DNA from: Rhizobium sp. ARZ01 | Lineage (GTDB): Bacteria; Pseudomonadota; Alphaproteobacteria; Rhizobiales; Rhizobiaceae | NCBI RefSeq assembly: GCF_014851675.1 | Contig: NZ_JACVAE010000002.1 | Span: 186,001 to 250,000 of the forward strand | DNA length: 64,000 bases | Direction of reading: 5' to 3' | Shown here: positions 51,914 through 60,410 of the stretch, in pieces | How the letters are laid out: every line of letters begins with the position of its first letter | Position numbering within the stretch: position 1 is the stretch's first letter | Notes under the pieces: generated by a model | The model's database searches: none | Told to the model about the DNA's origin: nothing | The model's input: the letters and a program-made list of their open reading frames with translations, nothing else | Translations under genes and position numbers: made by a program

Positions 51914-52153
51914 GTGGGTACCCCTCTCGTAGAGGCGACGGGTCTACCATGGGAGGAGCGTTACAGACAACTGCGACAAGTGTGGCTAGAAGCCTGTCAT
52001 GAAAAACGACGACAGCGACATCATAGAGCCTCATATGTTCAGGCGCATTGAGCTGACGCCATCGCCATCCTTCAGGTTCAGCAACTCGGTCAAAGACACC
52101 GTCGAAACAACCGACCTCTAGATGAACCAAGTGGCAAACAATGCCATGTCGCC

Positions 52154-53458
52154 CTAGACGCCAGCATTTTCTGCAATCTTGGCCAACTTGGCCTCAACCT
52201 TCAACAGGCGGGCATTGATTCGATCGACACGAGCGTCACACCGTGCGTGGATCTCAACGACCCGCTGCTTAAACCTGTCCGATGATGTGATGGCGTCAAT
52301 GGGTGCGGGAAACTGGATGTTCGAAACCTTCTCATCGAAGGCAGCGGCATCCTTTGGATTCTTGTAAACATGCTTCAAACCGTTCTTTTCCAAGAACGAC
52401 TTGTATTTGGCGAACCGGGCGGGGTGTCCCTTCATCATCGGTCCATAGTCAGCCATTTCATAAAGATCGTTGGCTGACATCTTCTCGGTAATCTGGTCCC
52501 CTCTCAGATGAGGGATATCGTAGTACTGCGAGAGCTCAAGCGTCCTGGAATCGTGCGCGATGACGAACCCCGGGGTCCCGGCAAGGATTGAGAACACGTT
52601 CCCATGGATGCGGGTGCCAACACTGAAATGCATATCCCCCATATAGGACTTCCAGGTAGGGACATCGGTAAAGAAGCGCGCTGCTCCATTATCAATGAAC
52701 GGGTTATCGAGATCGGCGGGAATAAAGTCGCCTGTTCCAGCTTCCTTGCGTGGCTTGCCCCACAAGAGAAGCTTGGCATCTTCGATGTCCTGGGCGATGT
52801 AGGCGGTCTTCGGGTGTGCCTTCAACACACGGTAAAAGAACGACCCAACCGCTGGCTTCTGTTTGTTTGTGATGTTCACCGTGACAAGGCTGTCTTTGTC
52901 GAGATGCCTCACCTTCTTTTCAACAACCAGCCTTTCGCCATTCAGATACATCGACGGGCAGCCGATCGTTTCCACCGCTCCGAAGCCAAGCTTGTTGAGG
53001 TATTCACGCGTAACGTCGCCGCGGACACCGATAACAGCCGATCTCTCCAAAACAGCCGCGGCAAATTCCTTCACCGACTCGTCAATCGAGGAGCCCTTCA
53101 ACTGCGAAAAGGACAAGTCTGTTTGCGCGCCCACCCCGATAACAACGCATGGAATTTTCAGCTTCTTGATAAGTGCAGTATAGCTTTTGAGTTGCTTTTC
53201 AAAGCTTCCGCGAAACGCATTCGCGAATGGCAACACGAAAAAATCGTACTTCTCGCTGATCTCATCCGCCATGGCCGAGTCTGGTGGCTTGTACCCCGCC
53301 ACATCTATCTCTACATTTGGCACCGACAAACTCTTGAATACCGACTGTGCAAAGAGCAGGTTGCCGCTGTTGTTGGCGATCAGGTTATCATCGATTGTGA
53401 CAACCGGATCGATTACTTCGAAGGGCGATTTCCCCCCGCGCATTAGTATTCTAGTCAT
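52154..53458 (-). CDS. Polysaccharide pyruvyl transferase family protein (CsaB-like)
   Basis: 434 residues from the ATG at 53458, set by TTGGAGGG just upstream. The domain shows DDNLIANNSGNLLFAQSVFK near the start, PCVVIGVGAQTD, IGVRGDVTREYLNKLGF and, most telling, MHFSVGTRIHGNVFSILAGTP (about residue 275), the H-x-x-x-GTRIHG signature of PS_pyruv_trans. A short C-terminal coiled coil (RINARLLKVEAKLAKI) follows. It should place a pyruvate ketal on a sugar of the island polymer using phosphoenolpyruvate. It is read in the same direction as the gene downstream, with 240 bases between; that gap holds no clear gene. Confidence 0.9.
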   Translation of the reverse strand: MTRILMRGGKSPFEVIDPVVTIDDNLIANNSGNLLFAQSVFKSLSVPNVEIDVAGYKPPDSAMADEISEKYDFFVLPFANAFRGSFEKQLKSYTALIKKLKIPCVVIGVGAQTDLSFSQLKGSSIDESVKEFAAAVLERSAVIGVRGDVTREYLNKLGFGAVETIGCPSMYLNGERLVVEKKVRHLDKDSLVTVNITNKQKPAVGSFFYRVLKAHPKTAYIAQDIEDAKLLLWGKPRKEAGTGDFIPADLDNPFIDNGAARFFTDVPTWKSYMGDMHFSVGTRIHGNVFSILAGTPGFVIAHDSRTLELSQYYDIPHLRGDQITEKMSANDLYEMADYGPMMKGHPARFAKYKSFLEKNGLKHVYKNPKDAAAFDEKVSNIQFPAPIDAITSSDRFKQRVVEIHARCDARVDRINARLLKVEAKLAKIAENAGV

Positions 53459-53557
53459 ATGCCCTCCAAAAGCGACACGCCGGCATAGCGTATCTGCAGG
53501 AGGCGGGTCAACGCGGATCCTTGCGCCCACCGCGCCTCAGCTAGGCGCCGAGTAATT

Positions 53558-53713
53558 TCAGTCATCCTTCTCAAGCGCTTTCATGCGTTGCCCCAGTTCG
53601 TCTGGCAAGGCCATAACGCCCTGAACGCACCGCGCGACCACCGTCATCAGCTTTGAGTAATCCACCCGCCATGGCTGATAGTCGCCTTCCGTCAGATCCG
53701 GCGTCGCCAGTTG
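53558..53713 (-). pseudogene. C-terminal remnant of a phage tail-fibre/S74-type protein
   Basis: About 52 residues remain: LATPDLTEGDYQPWRVDY, SKLMTVVARCVQGVMALPDE and a Lys/Asp-rich end with TGA at 53558. An in-frame stop lies upstream, so it is a fragment. The DYxxL helix followed by coiled coil is how endosialidase-type (Peptidase S74) intramolecular chaperones of phage tail proteins end. Identification is by resemblance. Confidence 0.45.
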
Positions 53714-53980
53714 TCAGATCGATAAAACCTCCCGGCGTTACTGCACGCGGGCTCGACCTCTGACCCCCGTGCCACCAATTTAACCAGCCGTCGCTTGTCT
53801 GCTAACCGTGGGATTGTCTAGAACGGGGCCGCCATGAACAACGCTGAAACGGCACTCAGCGCCTCTCATCAACCCGTTCCGTATTCTAAATGAAGACGAA
53901 GCCTCCGACATGTCTCAATTTGGATCGGGAGGCCTGCGTCCCGACCAAATGACCGGGACTCGGACGCTCTGACTCGGTGG

Positions 53981-54385
53981 CTAGACGCCTAAAATTCCCA
54001 GGCGCGCTTGTGTGGTGGTTCCGTCGATTGCTCCGCCACCTGAGCCGTACCGTGCCCACACCTCGTAATAGGCCACGGCGTTGAACGCATCAGGGAGAAG
54101 GAAACCCTTCCAATAGCAGGACGACCACCGGTCCGTCAAAAAAGCGATCCGTTCTGATAGATGAACAGTTCGACTTCCTGTCCGCTCGCCAGACCGGTAA
54201 ACGGGACGTTGGCACAAAGCCGAAGAACCTGACCTGTTCGTGGATTGAACCGCTCATTCGTCAGATCAAAGTCAATACCGTTCGAAGCGGTCACATCGTC
54301 CCATGTGATTTTGTTGCCTGTTGGCCGTCAACGTTTGACTATTCCCCGCCGTCGTCGCGGCAAGACGAACCTTTTTCGATGGCAT
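53981..54385 (-). pseudogene. Broken C1q/TNF-like jelly-roll protein (phage structural type)
   Basis: Three frame segments join into one protein of about 135 residues. ATG at 54385 gives MPSKKVRLAATTAGNSQTLT; from about 54310 the frame shifts to GNKITWDDVTASNGIDFDLT and VLRLCANVPFTGLASGQEVE with FIYQNGSLF; after a run of six T (54136-54141) it shifts again to FLTDRWSSCYWKGFLLPDAF, AVAYYEVWARYGSGGGAID and LGILGV, stop at 53981. The beta-strand pattern with FTGLASGQ and FIYQNGS is that of C1q/TNF-like domains found in phage tail and spike proteins. Two frameshifts make it a pseudogene. The 270 bases between it and the S74-type fragment show nothing clear. Confidence 0.6.
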
Positions 54386-54415
54386 GAGTGCGCCCGCAAC
54401 ACTGGAAAATCAGGC

Positions 54416-54489
54416 TGGAGCGGGTAGCGGGAATCGAACCCGCGCGTTCAGCTTGGGAAGCTGACAGGCTACCATTACATCATACCCGC
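54416..54489 (-). tRNA. tRNA-Gly(CCC)
   Basis: Read on the minus strand it starts GCGGGTA at 54489. The anticodon stem TCAGC/GCTGA encloses loop TTCCCAA, giving anticodon CCC. T-arm GCGGG-TTCGATT-CCCGC, acceptor return TACCCGC, discriminator T and encoded CCA end at 54416. All stems pair. Its 3' part is repeated at 44160-44206, marking it as the probable integration site of the island to its left. Confidence 0.95.
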
Positions 54490-54594
54490 TAATGGCTTGG
54501 CGCAGTCATCGGCGAGATTGGGCGGTGTGTCAAGGGTCGGGGTGCGCAGGTTGGAATGCGCCTGCCCGTGAATACGCCAATGCCCTATCGATAA

Positions 54595-54895
54595 ATGGCT
54601 CGGTGTCAGCGGAAGCTGATGGAATGGACCGAAGAACAGTGCATTGCCTTGAGGCACATCCAGCCTGGCAAGCCGCAGCAGAGGACCTATATCGAGCGCT
54701 ACAATCGCACAGTCAGGCATGAATGGTTCGACCAGCAAATCATCGAAAGCACCGACGAGGCACTGAACTTCGTCACGCAGTGGCTATAGACTTGCAACAA
54801 CGAATGACCCAATATGGGTATCAGCGGCATCACACCCGTAGAAAGTGAAATGACTGTTTGCGTAGAGGCCCCTGTTAAAGTGGGGAGATTACCCA
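54595..54895 (+). pseudogene. IS3-family transposase (OrfB integrase core) remnant
   Basis: The C-terminal end of an IS3 DDE transposase is readable: LMEWTEEQ, HIQPGKPQQRTYIERYNRTV, EWFDQQIIES, FVTQWL, then a stop at 54787 where W is expected, CNNE, a second stop, and PNMGISGITP. The conserved QPGKPQQ-IERYNRTVR block carries the catalytic Glu. Both stops and a frame change upstream show it is dead. AAAGTGGGGAGATTACC at about 54878-54894 resembles an element end. It sits 105 bases outside the tRNA. Confidence 0.75.
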
Positions 54896-54930
54896 TCCAT
54901 TTCATAGTTGAATAAATTTCGACGTCCGGC

Positions 54931-55700
54931 ATGACTGTTCAACTTATAGATCGGCTTCCGCAGCTTTTGCAGTCTTTGAAAGCGTCATTTGCGGAGGGTG
55001 CATGCGACACCCGCCCCCATGAGAATATAGCTGTACCAGATCCAGTACGCCTACAATCAATTTTGGCCTCCGTTCGAAGCCCGCTCGCGGATGCCCAATC
55101 GAATGGCTTTCTGGCCGACCCTTTCCATGCTCTAAAACTTGGCCGTGACGAAGTGAGGAATGCTCATCTGCTGGCATGGTTCTTACTTTGGCGGAGCCAT
55201 CACGGGCTAGGGCCGCGCCTTCTCGATAGCCTGATCGGTATAGTAGCGCGCGAGCTTGGAATTCCTCCCATCACGTCCTCAAAGCACTGCGTTGTCACAA
55301 CCGAAGCGCTCGCAGACGGAGGCCGTGAGAACCGTGTCGATATTCTAATCAACGACCCAAGCATCTTTGCAATCATAGAAGTAAAGATCGATGCGAAAGA
55401 GCAGGCTTCTCAACTAGACAGATACTGTGAGATTGCCAAGCGACGATCAGGGGGCGGCCGTGGGCGGTTGTCTATCTCACACCAGATGGCCGAGCTGGGA
55501 CCACGGGTTCCGTCTCGCCCGAAAAAATCGTTCAACTCTCCTGGATTGATATCGCTAGGCTTGCCAGGGCTACTCTCCGAGAAGTGGACGGACAGAGAGT
55601 GACCGCGTTTCTGGTCAATTCATTCGTTTGCCATATTGAAAAGAAAATCGGAGGAACTGCATGCAAGGTGAAAACCAGGGCCGAGAGGCTGGCGCTCTAA
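54931..55700 (+). pseudogene. PD-(D/E)XK nuclease superfamily protein (PDDEXK_4-like), frameshifted
   Basis: Frame 1 gives RNAHLLAWFLLWRSHHGL, then ENRVDILINDPSIFAIIEVK with the nuclease residues D137, E150 and K152, and QLDRY with Q161. This is the D-x(n)-E-x-K core. After R177 the frame is lost: read from 55461 in the -1 frame the protein continues WAVVYLTPDGRAGTTGSVSP, EKIVQLSWIDIARLARATL and CHIEKKIGGTACKVKT to a stop at 55700, exactly how such proteins end. The break is at the G-run 55450-55454, so one lost base is the simplest cause. The restored protein is about 256 residues. Its end overlaps the following gene by 40 bases. PDDEXK_4 proteins are often defence nucleases. Confidence 0.75.
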
Positions 55701-56308
55701 TTCTCGACGACTTAGAGGTTTTCAACCAGTCGAAGCTCTGCTTCGAGAAAGAAGTTCAGACGGAAGTTTGGCGCCAGATCATGGCGTATCTCGAGGCATG
55801 GACCAATTCAAACAGACTATCAGGTGAGGCCGAAGCACCGACGTATTTCTTTTTTTGCCCTCCGTCCTGGAACTTAGGTGACGACCTTGGACACGTCGCG
55901 TGGTTCGAGTTTCAGCGAGAGGGGGAGGAGGACTCTTATAATGTCGCGGACCTTTGTGGTGTCGGCACAGGACGCGTGGGGCTGAGATTCAAATTCGCAA
56001 CGAAATTGTTCGGCGGCCGAAGAAATTGGCTGATGATCACCAAACGGGACGAGTTTGTACAATTCATTGAGCGACTGAACTTCGCGGGCTTCGTGAGTGA
56101 TACGATCGGGGAGTTGTACATGCAGGTAATAATACCACCATCAGATATCGCCGCAGCATGGAGAAGCCGGGATTGGAAGACTGCGCTTATTCCTCTTGGC
56201 GAGTCTCTCGAACTTGTTAAAGCTAATCTCGATCTCTTCATCGAGTTTGTTGATTGGGCGAGGTCGGTCTCAGGTCAACCAGATCTAGGCTCGCCAGCAG
56301 TGACTTGA
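55661..56308 (+). CDS. Unknown protein paired with the PD-(D/E)XK nuclease
   Basis: 215 residues. CGGAGG seven bases before the ATG at 55661 is a strong ribosome site, and the gene starts inside the restored end of the nuclease gene, suggesting translational coupling. Sequence features: an acidic N-terminus (ILDDLEVFNQSKLCFEKEVQ), an aromatic middle (PTYFFFCPPSWNLGDDLGHV, WFEFQREGEED), KFATKLFGGRRNWLMITK and an amphipathic C-terminus. No membrane helix, no signal. I do not recognise a family. By context it may be a specificity or immunity partner of the nuclease, which is guesswork. Confidence 0.65.
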   Translation: MQGENQGREAGALILDDLEVFNQSKLCFEKEVQTEVWRQIMAYLEAWTNSNRLSGEAEAPTYFFFCPPSWNLGDDLGHVAWFEFQREGEEDSYNVADLCGVGTGRVGLRFKFATKLFGGRRNWLMITKRDEFVQFIERLNFAGFVSDTIGELYMQVIIPPSDIAAAWRSRDWKTALIPLGESLELVKANLDLFIEFVDWARSVSGQPDLGSPAVT

Positions 56309-57128
56309 TAACGACTGCCGACATCCTCAAGAGGGTCAGACTGAACCTCGTGACCTTGGCCCCCAGCTTTATCCATCGACGAGCAAGGGAATGAATTTGT
56401 TCGTGGAAGAAATGGACATGGTTCAACATTTCCCAGACTTTGGAGAGATTCCTTGTCCGCTCTCTGGAATTTCGAGCACTCGAAGCCAAACTTGATATCT
56501 TCTGCCCTTTTGAGGCGCTCGGTGTCGTCGGCGCAGGCAGCGATACGGGCAGGCAGGATTTGATAGACGCGCTGGCACCCGTGCGAAAACGAAAGGGCAA
56601 CCCCAAGCCTTGGTCAAAGATCTCTCAACGGGACTTGCTGACAGCAAACGATTTGGAATTGACGGACACCGTAGCGTTGGCGGGGAACGTCATCGATCCG
56701 GTAGTAAGGGGCCAGCAATGACATCAGATTCCGAAAATCGACCCGACAATTGAACATCGTGACCGCTTCACCAAAGTTCATCAAGCAGATTGCTCGCGGT
56801 CGCCAACCTTTAACGCCATTAAATCGAGTTCGCGCCGGGAGACCATTTGTTGACCTGTTCAAGCCTGCAAGACGTAGTCGCGCCTTGTTGGGGGCACGGC
56901 GGGTACGACAGCCAGCTTGACGTCGTCGACGTGAGGTGGGTGGAGTACCACCCACCGTACCCTCAAATGTGCAGCGAGGGCGACGTCGTCAATCACTACC
57001 TTCCAAGGATCGACCGGGAATTTTTTGACCGGCCTTCCCGATGAACCCAGCTTGATGTACCGCCCCCCGCGAGCCATCACAGGGTGATGACCGGTGTCGC
57101 GGGGTTGGGGGATCACTGCGAAATCGGA
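56309..57128. other. Gene-poor region between the nuclease pair and the chemotaxis gene
   Basis: 820 bases. Several frames are open for 80-110 codons on either strand (for example 56440-56721 + and 56614-56955 -) but none has a ribosome site with a recognisable family pattern. It probably holds decayed insertion DNA. CCCCGCGA (57065-57072) and TCGCGGGG (57097-57104) form an 8-bp stem just after the chemotaxis gene stop and may end that transcript. Confidence 0.4.
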
Positions 57129-59531
57129 TCAGAACTCCTCCCAGTTTTCGCGCGGGGCGACCGCAGCATTTCCGCTGCGGCCTACGGAACCTGCAACCCG
57201 CTGGATCAATGCGCGCACTGGGGAGGGGGAGCGCTCAACAGGAGCAGACTGCCGCGCCGGCTCGCGAATCTCACCGAACCGGAACTTGGCGAGCAGTTCG
57301 TTGAGTGCCGCCGCTTCAGACGCGAGGCCGTGGCTGGCCGCCGAGGACTGCTCCACCATTGCCGCATTCTGCTGCGCGCTTTGGTCCATGAGGTTCACAG
57401 CCGTGTTGATTTCTCCGAGGCCAACCGATTGCTCCCGGGCTGCATCGACAATCGCCGTGACGTGATGGCTTATCTCCTGGACTTCCGCTGCAATCGTCCT
57501 TAGCGCATTGCCGGTCTCATCGACGAGCGAGACACCGGTATTGACCTGCTCTGCCGAGCTCGTGATGAGCGACTTTATCTCCTGAGCGGCCTTCGCCGAA
57601 CGCTGGGCGAGTTCGCGGACCTCCTGCGCCACGACGGCAAAGCCCTTCCCGGCGTCACCGGCACGGGCCGCTTCCACGCCAGCGTTCAGCGCAAGCAGGT
57701 TCGTCTGGAAGGCGATGTTGTCGATCACCACGATGATATTGTTGATCTCCCGAGAGGAGGCTTCAATCGCGCCCATCGCAGCGACCGTCTTTTCGACAAT
57801 GACGCTGGAACGTTCGGCCTGATCACGTGCCCGTGCGACCAGGCCGCCGGCCTCGCTCGCTCTCTGGCTGGTATCCCTCACGGCTGTCGTGATCTGCTCT
57901 ATTGCAGCGGCCGTCTCTTCAACCGAGGCGGCCTGCATTTCCGTTCGCTTGGAAAGATCATCAGCCGCCGCCCGGATTTGCTCCGATCCTGAATGGATGG
58001 CTGCAGCATTGTGACCGACCGACCGCAGCGCCTCCTCCAGTTTGCTTGCTGACTGATTGAAGTCAGTCCGCAGGCGGTCCAACGATTCTGCGAATACTGT
58101 CTCGATCCGATGGCCGACATTGCCTTCGGCCAGTTGGCCGAGGCCCGTACCAAGTGCGTCAACGGCCTCCTGCATTTTCCGCGCCTCGACGGCCTTTTGC
58201 GCGTCACGTTCGCGCCGCTCGCGCTCGGTCAATTCGCGTCCCTCGTTGGCTTCGGCTTCGAGGCGGCGATTGTTTAGGCCTGCTTCGCGGAACACTTCCA
58301 CTGCACGCGCCATTTCACCGATCTCGTCTGTGCGCTCGACCGAAGGTATAGCGGCATCGAGATCACCTTCAGCCAGCCGGGACATTGTTTCCGTAAGCGA
58401 CTGGATCGGGCGTGTGACCCGGGTCATGACAATCCAGAACGCGAAGGCGCCGAGAAGCACTGCCGCAACCAGGACTGCGGAACTGGCCATGAAGCCATTG
58501 CGCCCGCTATCCTCGATTTGTTGCGTATAGGCACCGGCGGTTTCACCGATCGCGGTTGACAGCGCCAGCAGACCGTCGATGGCCCGGGTGGCTGCGGTCA
58601 TCCATTCGTCACCTGTTATCGGATAGGCGCGCACCTCTGCGCTGGCGGCGTAGACACTTTTGCGAACATCCTCGAACGTGCCAAAGAATTCGGAACGCAC
58701 AGCAGCGATTGCAGGAAGGACCGACGGATCGGCGAAATCTCGGCCTGCGTAGCTCTCGATGGTCGCCCAGGATTGTTCGAGCCGTCCGCGATACTCGGAA
58801 AGGGTCGCAAGGGTGGCGTTGTCCAATTGGCTGCCGCGCGCGATTGCGCTACCGATTGCCGCACGCTCCCTCCCGGCGAATTCGCTGACGACCCACATGG
58901 CTTGCCGCAGGTCGAGGACGATCTGCGTGCGGGCAAGTGCCGTGGACGGAACGACCTGTGCCGCGATGCGCAACTGCTGGGACGACATGATCAAGGCCGT
59001 CGCTGTCGGCACCCATTGCTTAAGAACAGCCGGATTTCGCGTCGCTGCCGGCAAGGCGAGCTGCCCGTCGACTTCGCGCCGAAGCGCCGTCAATGCGCCA
59101 TGGTCCTTTTGAACCTTCGAAATCAGTGCTTCCTTGTCCTTGAAGTCGGCAGAACTGCGCAGTTGTTCGAGCGCCGCGTTGAGTGCCCCATCAGCCCGCT
59201 GACGGTGCTCTTGGATCTTCGCAATCGTTTCCGGCGCCGCGCTGGCCGAGTTGGCGAACGCCGTGTTTGTCGCACCTCGCTCACTGGCAAACGCTCCTGC
59301 GCTCGCCAAGAAGAGATTTCCGATTTCATTGTTGGCGCGCATGGCCTGCGCACTGCGCATGCTTTCCCACGTCGAGACCATGTTCATACCGGCAAGGAAA
59401 AGCAGTGCTGCAATGAATGCCGACAAGATAAAAAGCAATGTGGACTGGATCGTGATTGAGATCCAACCGCCGGCATTTGTAGGACCACGCCCTGCGGTAA
59501 AATTGCCCCCGGAAATACTTGCATTCGCCAT
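57129..59531 (-). CDS. Methyl-accepting chemotaxis protein with CheR-tether C-terminus
   Basis: 800 residues. Membrane helices at about 24-48 ([25 protein letters not shown]) and 345-368 enclose a large periplasmic helical sensor with [12 protein letters not shown], of the nitrate/small-molecule four-helix kind. A HAMP domain follows (about 369-420, [20 protein letters not shown]), then a second HAMP-like stretch, and the signalling domain whose hairpin tip is [20 protein letters not shown] (about 607-626). The protein ends PRENWEEF, and NWEEF is a CheR/CheB-binding pentapeptide like NWETF. Its ligand is unknown. No other chemotaxis gene is nearby. Confidence 0.93.
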   Translation of the reverse strand: MANASISGGNFTAGRGPTNAGGWISITIQSTLLFILSAFIAALLFLAGMNMVSTWESMRSAQAMRANNEIGNLFLASAGAFASERGATNTAFANSASAAPETIAKIQEHRQRADGALNAALEQLRSSADFKDKEALISKVQKDHGALTALRREVDGQLALPAATRNPAVLKQWVPTATALIMSSQQLRIAAQVVPSTALARTQIVLDLRQAMWVVSEFAGRERAAIGSAIARGSQLDNATLATLSEYRGRLEQSWATIESYAGRDFADPSVLPAIAAVRSEFFGTFEDVRKSVYAASAEVRAYPITGDEWMTAATRAIDGLLALSTAIGETAGAYTQQIEDSGRNGFMASSAVLVAAVLLGAFAFWIVMTRVTRPIQSLTETMSRLAEGDLDAAIPSVERTDEIGEMARAVEVFREAGLNNRRLEAEANEGRELTERERRERDAQKAVEARKMQEAVDALGTGLGQLAEGNVGHRIETVFAESLDRLRTDFNQSASKLEEALRSVGHNAAAIHSGSEQIRAAADDLSKRTEMQAASVEETAAAIEQITTAVRDTSQRASEAGGLVARARDQAERSSVIVEKTVAAMGAIEASSREINNIIVVIDNIAFQTNLLALNAGVEAARAGDAGKGFAVVAQEVRELAQRSAKAAQEIKSLITSSAEQVNTGVSLVDETGNALRTIAAEVQEISHHVTAIVDAAREQSVGLGEINTAVNLMDQSAQQNAAMVEQSSAASHGLASEAAALNELLAKFRFGEIREPARQSAPVERSPSPVRALIQRVAGSVGRSGNAAVAPRENWEEF

Positions 59532-60211
59532 AGGAAGTCCTCTCCCACAAATCGTGGTACCTTCGAAATATTACTCAACGTGCCGTGAAGTAGTATCCTC
59601 CCGCTCTACATGAACGGTCGCCCAGGTCATGGCCAGGCGCATCCACACGGCCCTCATGCCGCATGGCTGACTACGGGCTCAGCCCGCACGCTCCTACGGT
59701 TCGGAGCCAATTGGCCGCCGCGAGTAGAACGCTTGCCCAGGAAACATCTCCTCCACCCACGGCCATCCCCGAACCGGGACCGAACCTTCAACAGACACGC
59801 AGCAATGGACGTGGCGGCCGGAGCAATGAACGGTATCGTACCGTCGCAAAGTTCGGTTAATTATTGATTACGGCGGCGCGGCAAGAAAGATTGCCTTGAA
59901 TTGAGGAAAGCAAATGTCCCTCAACGCCAAGCTCAAAGCAATTGGAAGCTAAAGCACGGCGCACTTCTTTCCAATTCCACTTCGGATCGCTTGGAGGCGC
60001 CGAGCGCCCACGTACGTCGTTTGGCACCGCATGCTGTCTCGAAGTGGAACTGCCACGGGCTGGCCGGCAGCTCTCTCGGGTCATCGTCGGTCCATTTTCG
60101 CACTCAATCTGCCTGGCTCGGCACGAAGCCTAGCCAACTCCAAGGTGGTGCTTTGCCGCCATCAGACGGGACCACGGGACTTTCGTCTTTCTATCCGTAA
60201 GTGACAGGAAC

Positions 60212-60235
60212 CACCGGGGCACCGGGGCACCGGGG
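60212..60235. repeat. Tandem repeat, three copies of CACCGGGG
   Basis: Three perfect 8-base units in a row in non-coding DNA, followed by CAGAC. Slippage-type microsatellite; no gene spans it. Confidence 0.85.
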
Positions 60236-60373
60236 CAGACCAAAGCGTGATGTCTGCCCATGCGCTTATTGATGAGTGAAAGCGCCAGGCAGGCACACTC
60301 GATCTGCTTGGACTCGACAGCGCCATTCGGGAGCCTTGATTGGCGCGAGCCCGAGCCGCCGTAGATGGCCATT

Positions 60374-60399
60374 CCCCGCCTCCCGGAACTGAGGCGGGG
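60374..60399. terminator. Hairpin after the RTX protein gene
   Basis: CCCCGCCTC (60374-60382) pairs perfectly with GAGGCGGGG (60391-60399) around an 8-base loop, 12 bases after the stop of the RTX gene on the minus strand. No T-run follows, so termination strength is uncertain. Confidence 0.5.
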
Positions 60400-60410
60400 A
60401 AAGCTGGTCC

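Larger units (their letters stand above)
44160..54489. mobile_element. tRNA-Gly(CCC)-bounded genomic island, about 10.3 kb
   Basis: Bounded by the 47-base direct repeats 44160-44206 and 54416-54462, both part of a minus-strand tRNA-Gly(CCC) sequence. Between them are four surface-polymer genes, a broken minus-strand fragment at 48136-48400 and phage-tail-type pseudogenes at 53558-54385. By eye the island is richer in A/T than the flanks. No integrase is present, so it cannot move by itself now. The layout fits an element that entered at the tRNA 3' end, probably a prophage that lost most of its genes. The 288 bases between the left repeat and the first gene hold nothing recognisable. Confidence 0.65.
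59532..60410. other. Long intergenic region, no gene recognised
   Basis: 879 bases between two minus-strand genes. It should contain the chemotaxis gene promoter near 59540-59600. Short frames exist on both strands but none has a ribosome site and a family pattern. The base composition and broken frames suggest old decayed coding DNA. A small tandem repeat (60212-60235) and a terminator hairpin (60374-60399) lie at its right end. Confidence 0.5.

Noticed and set aside
52000..52122. 40-codon + strand frame (MKNDDSDIIEPH...) between two island genes
   Set aside because: No ribosome site, and a minus-strand frame of equal quality overlaps it.
56440..56721. 93-codon + strand frame in the gene-poor region
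   Set aside because: No ribosome site, no family match that I can see, and similar-length frames overlap it on the other strand.
60212..60235. Direct repeats considered as a CRISPR array
   Set aside because: Units are 8 bases and contiguous with no spacers; it is a simple tandem repeat. No CRISPR array was seen anywhere in the window.
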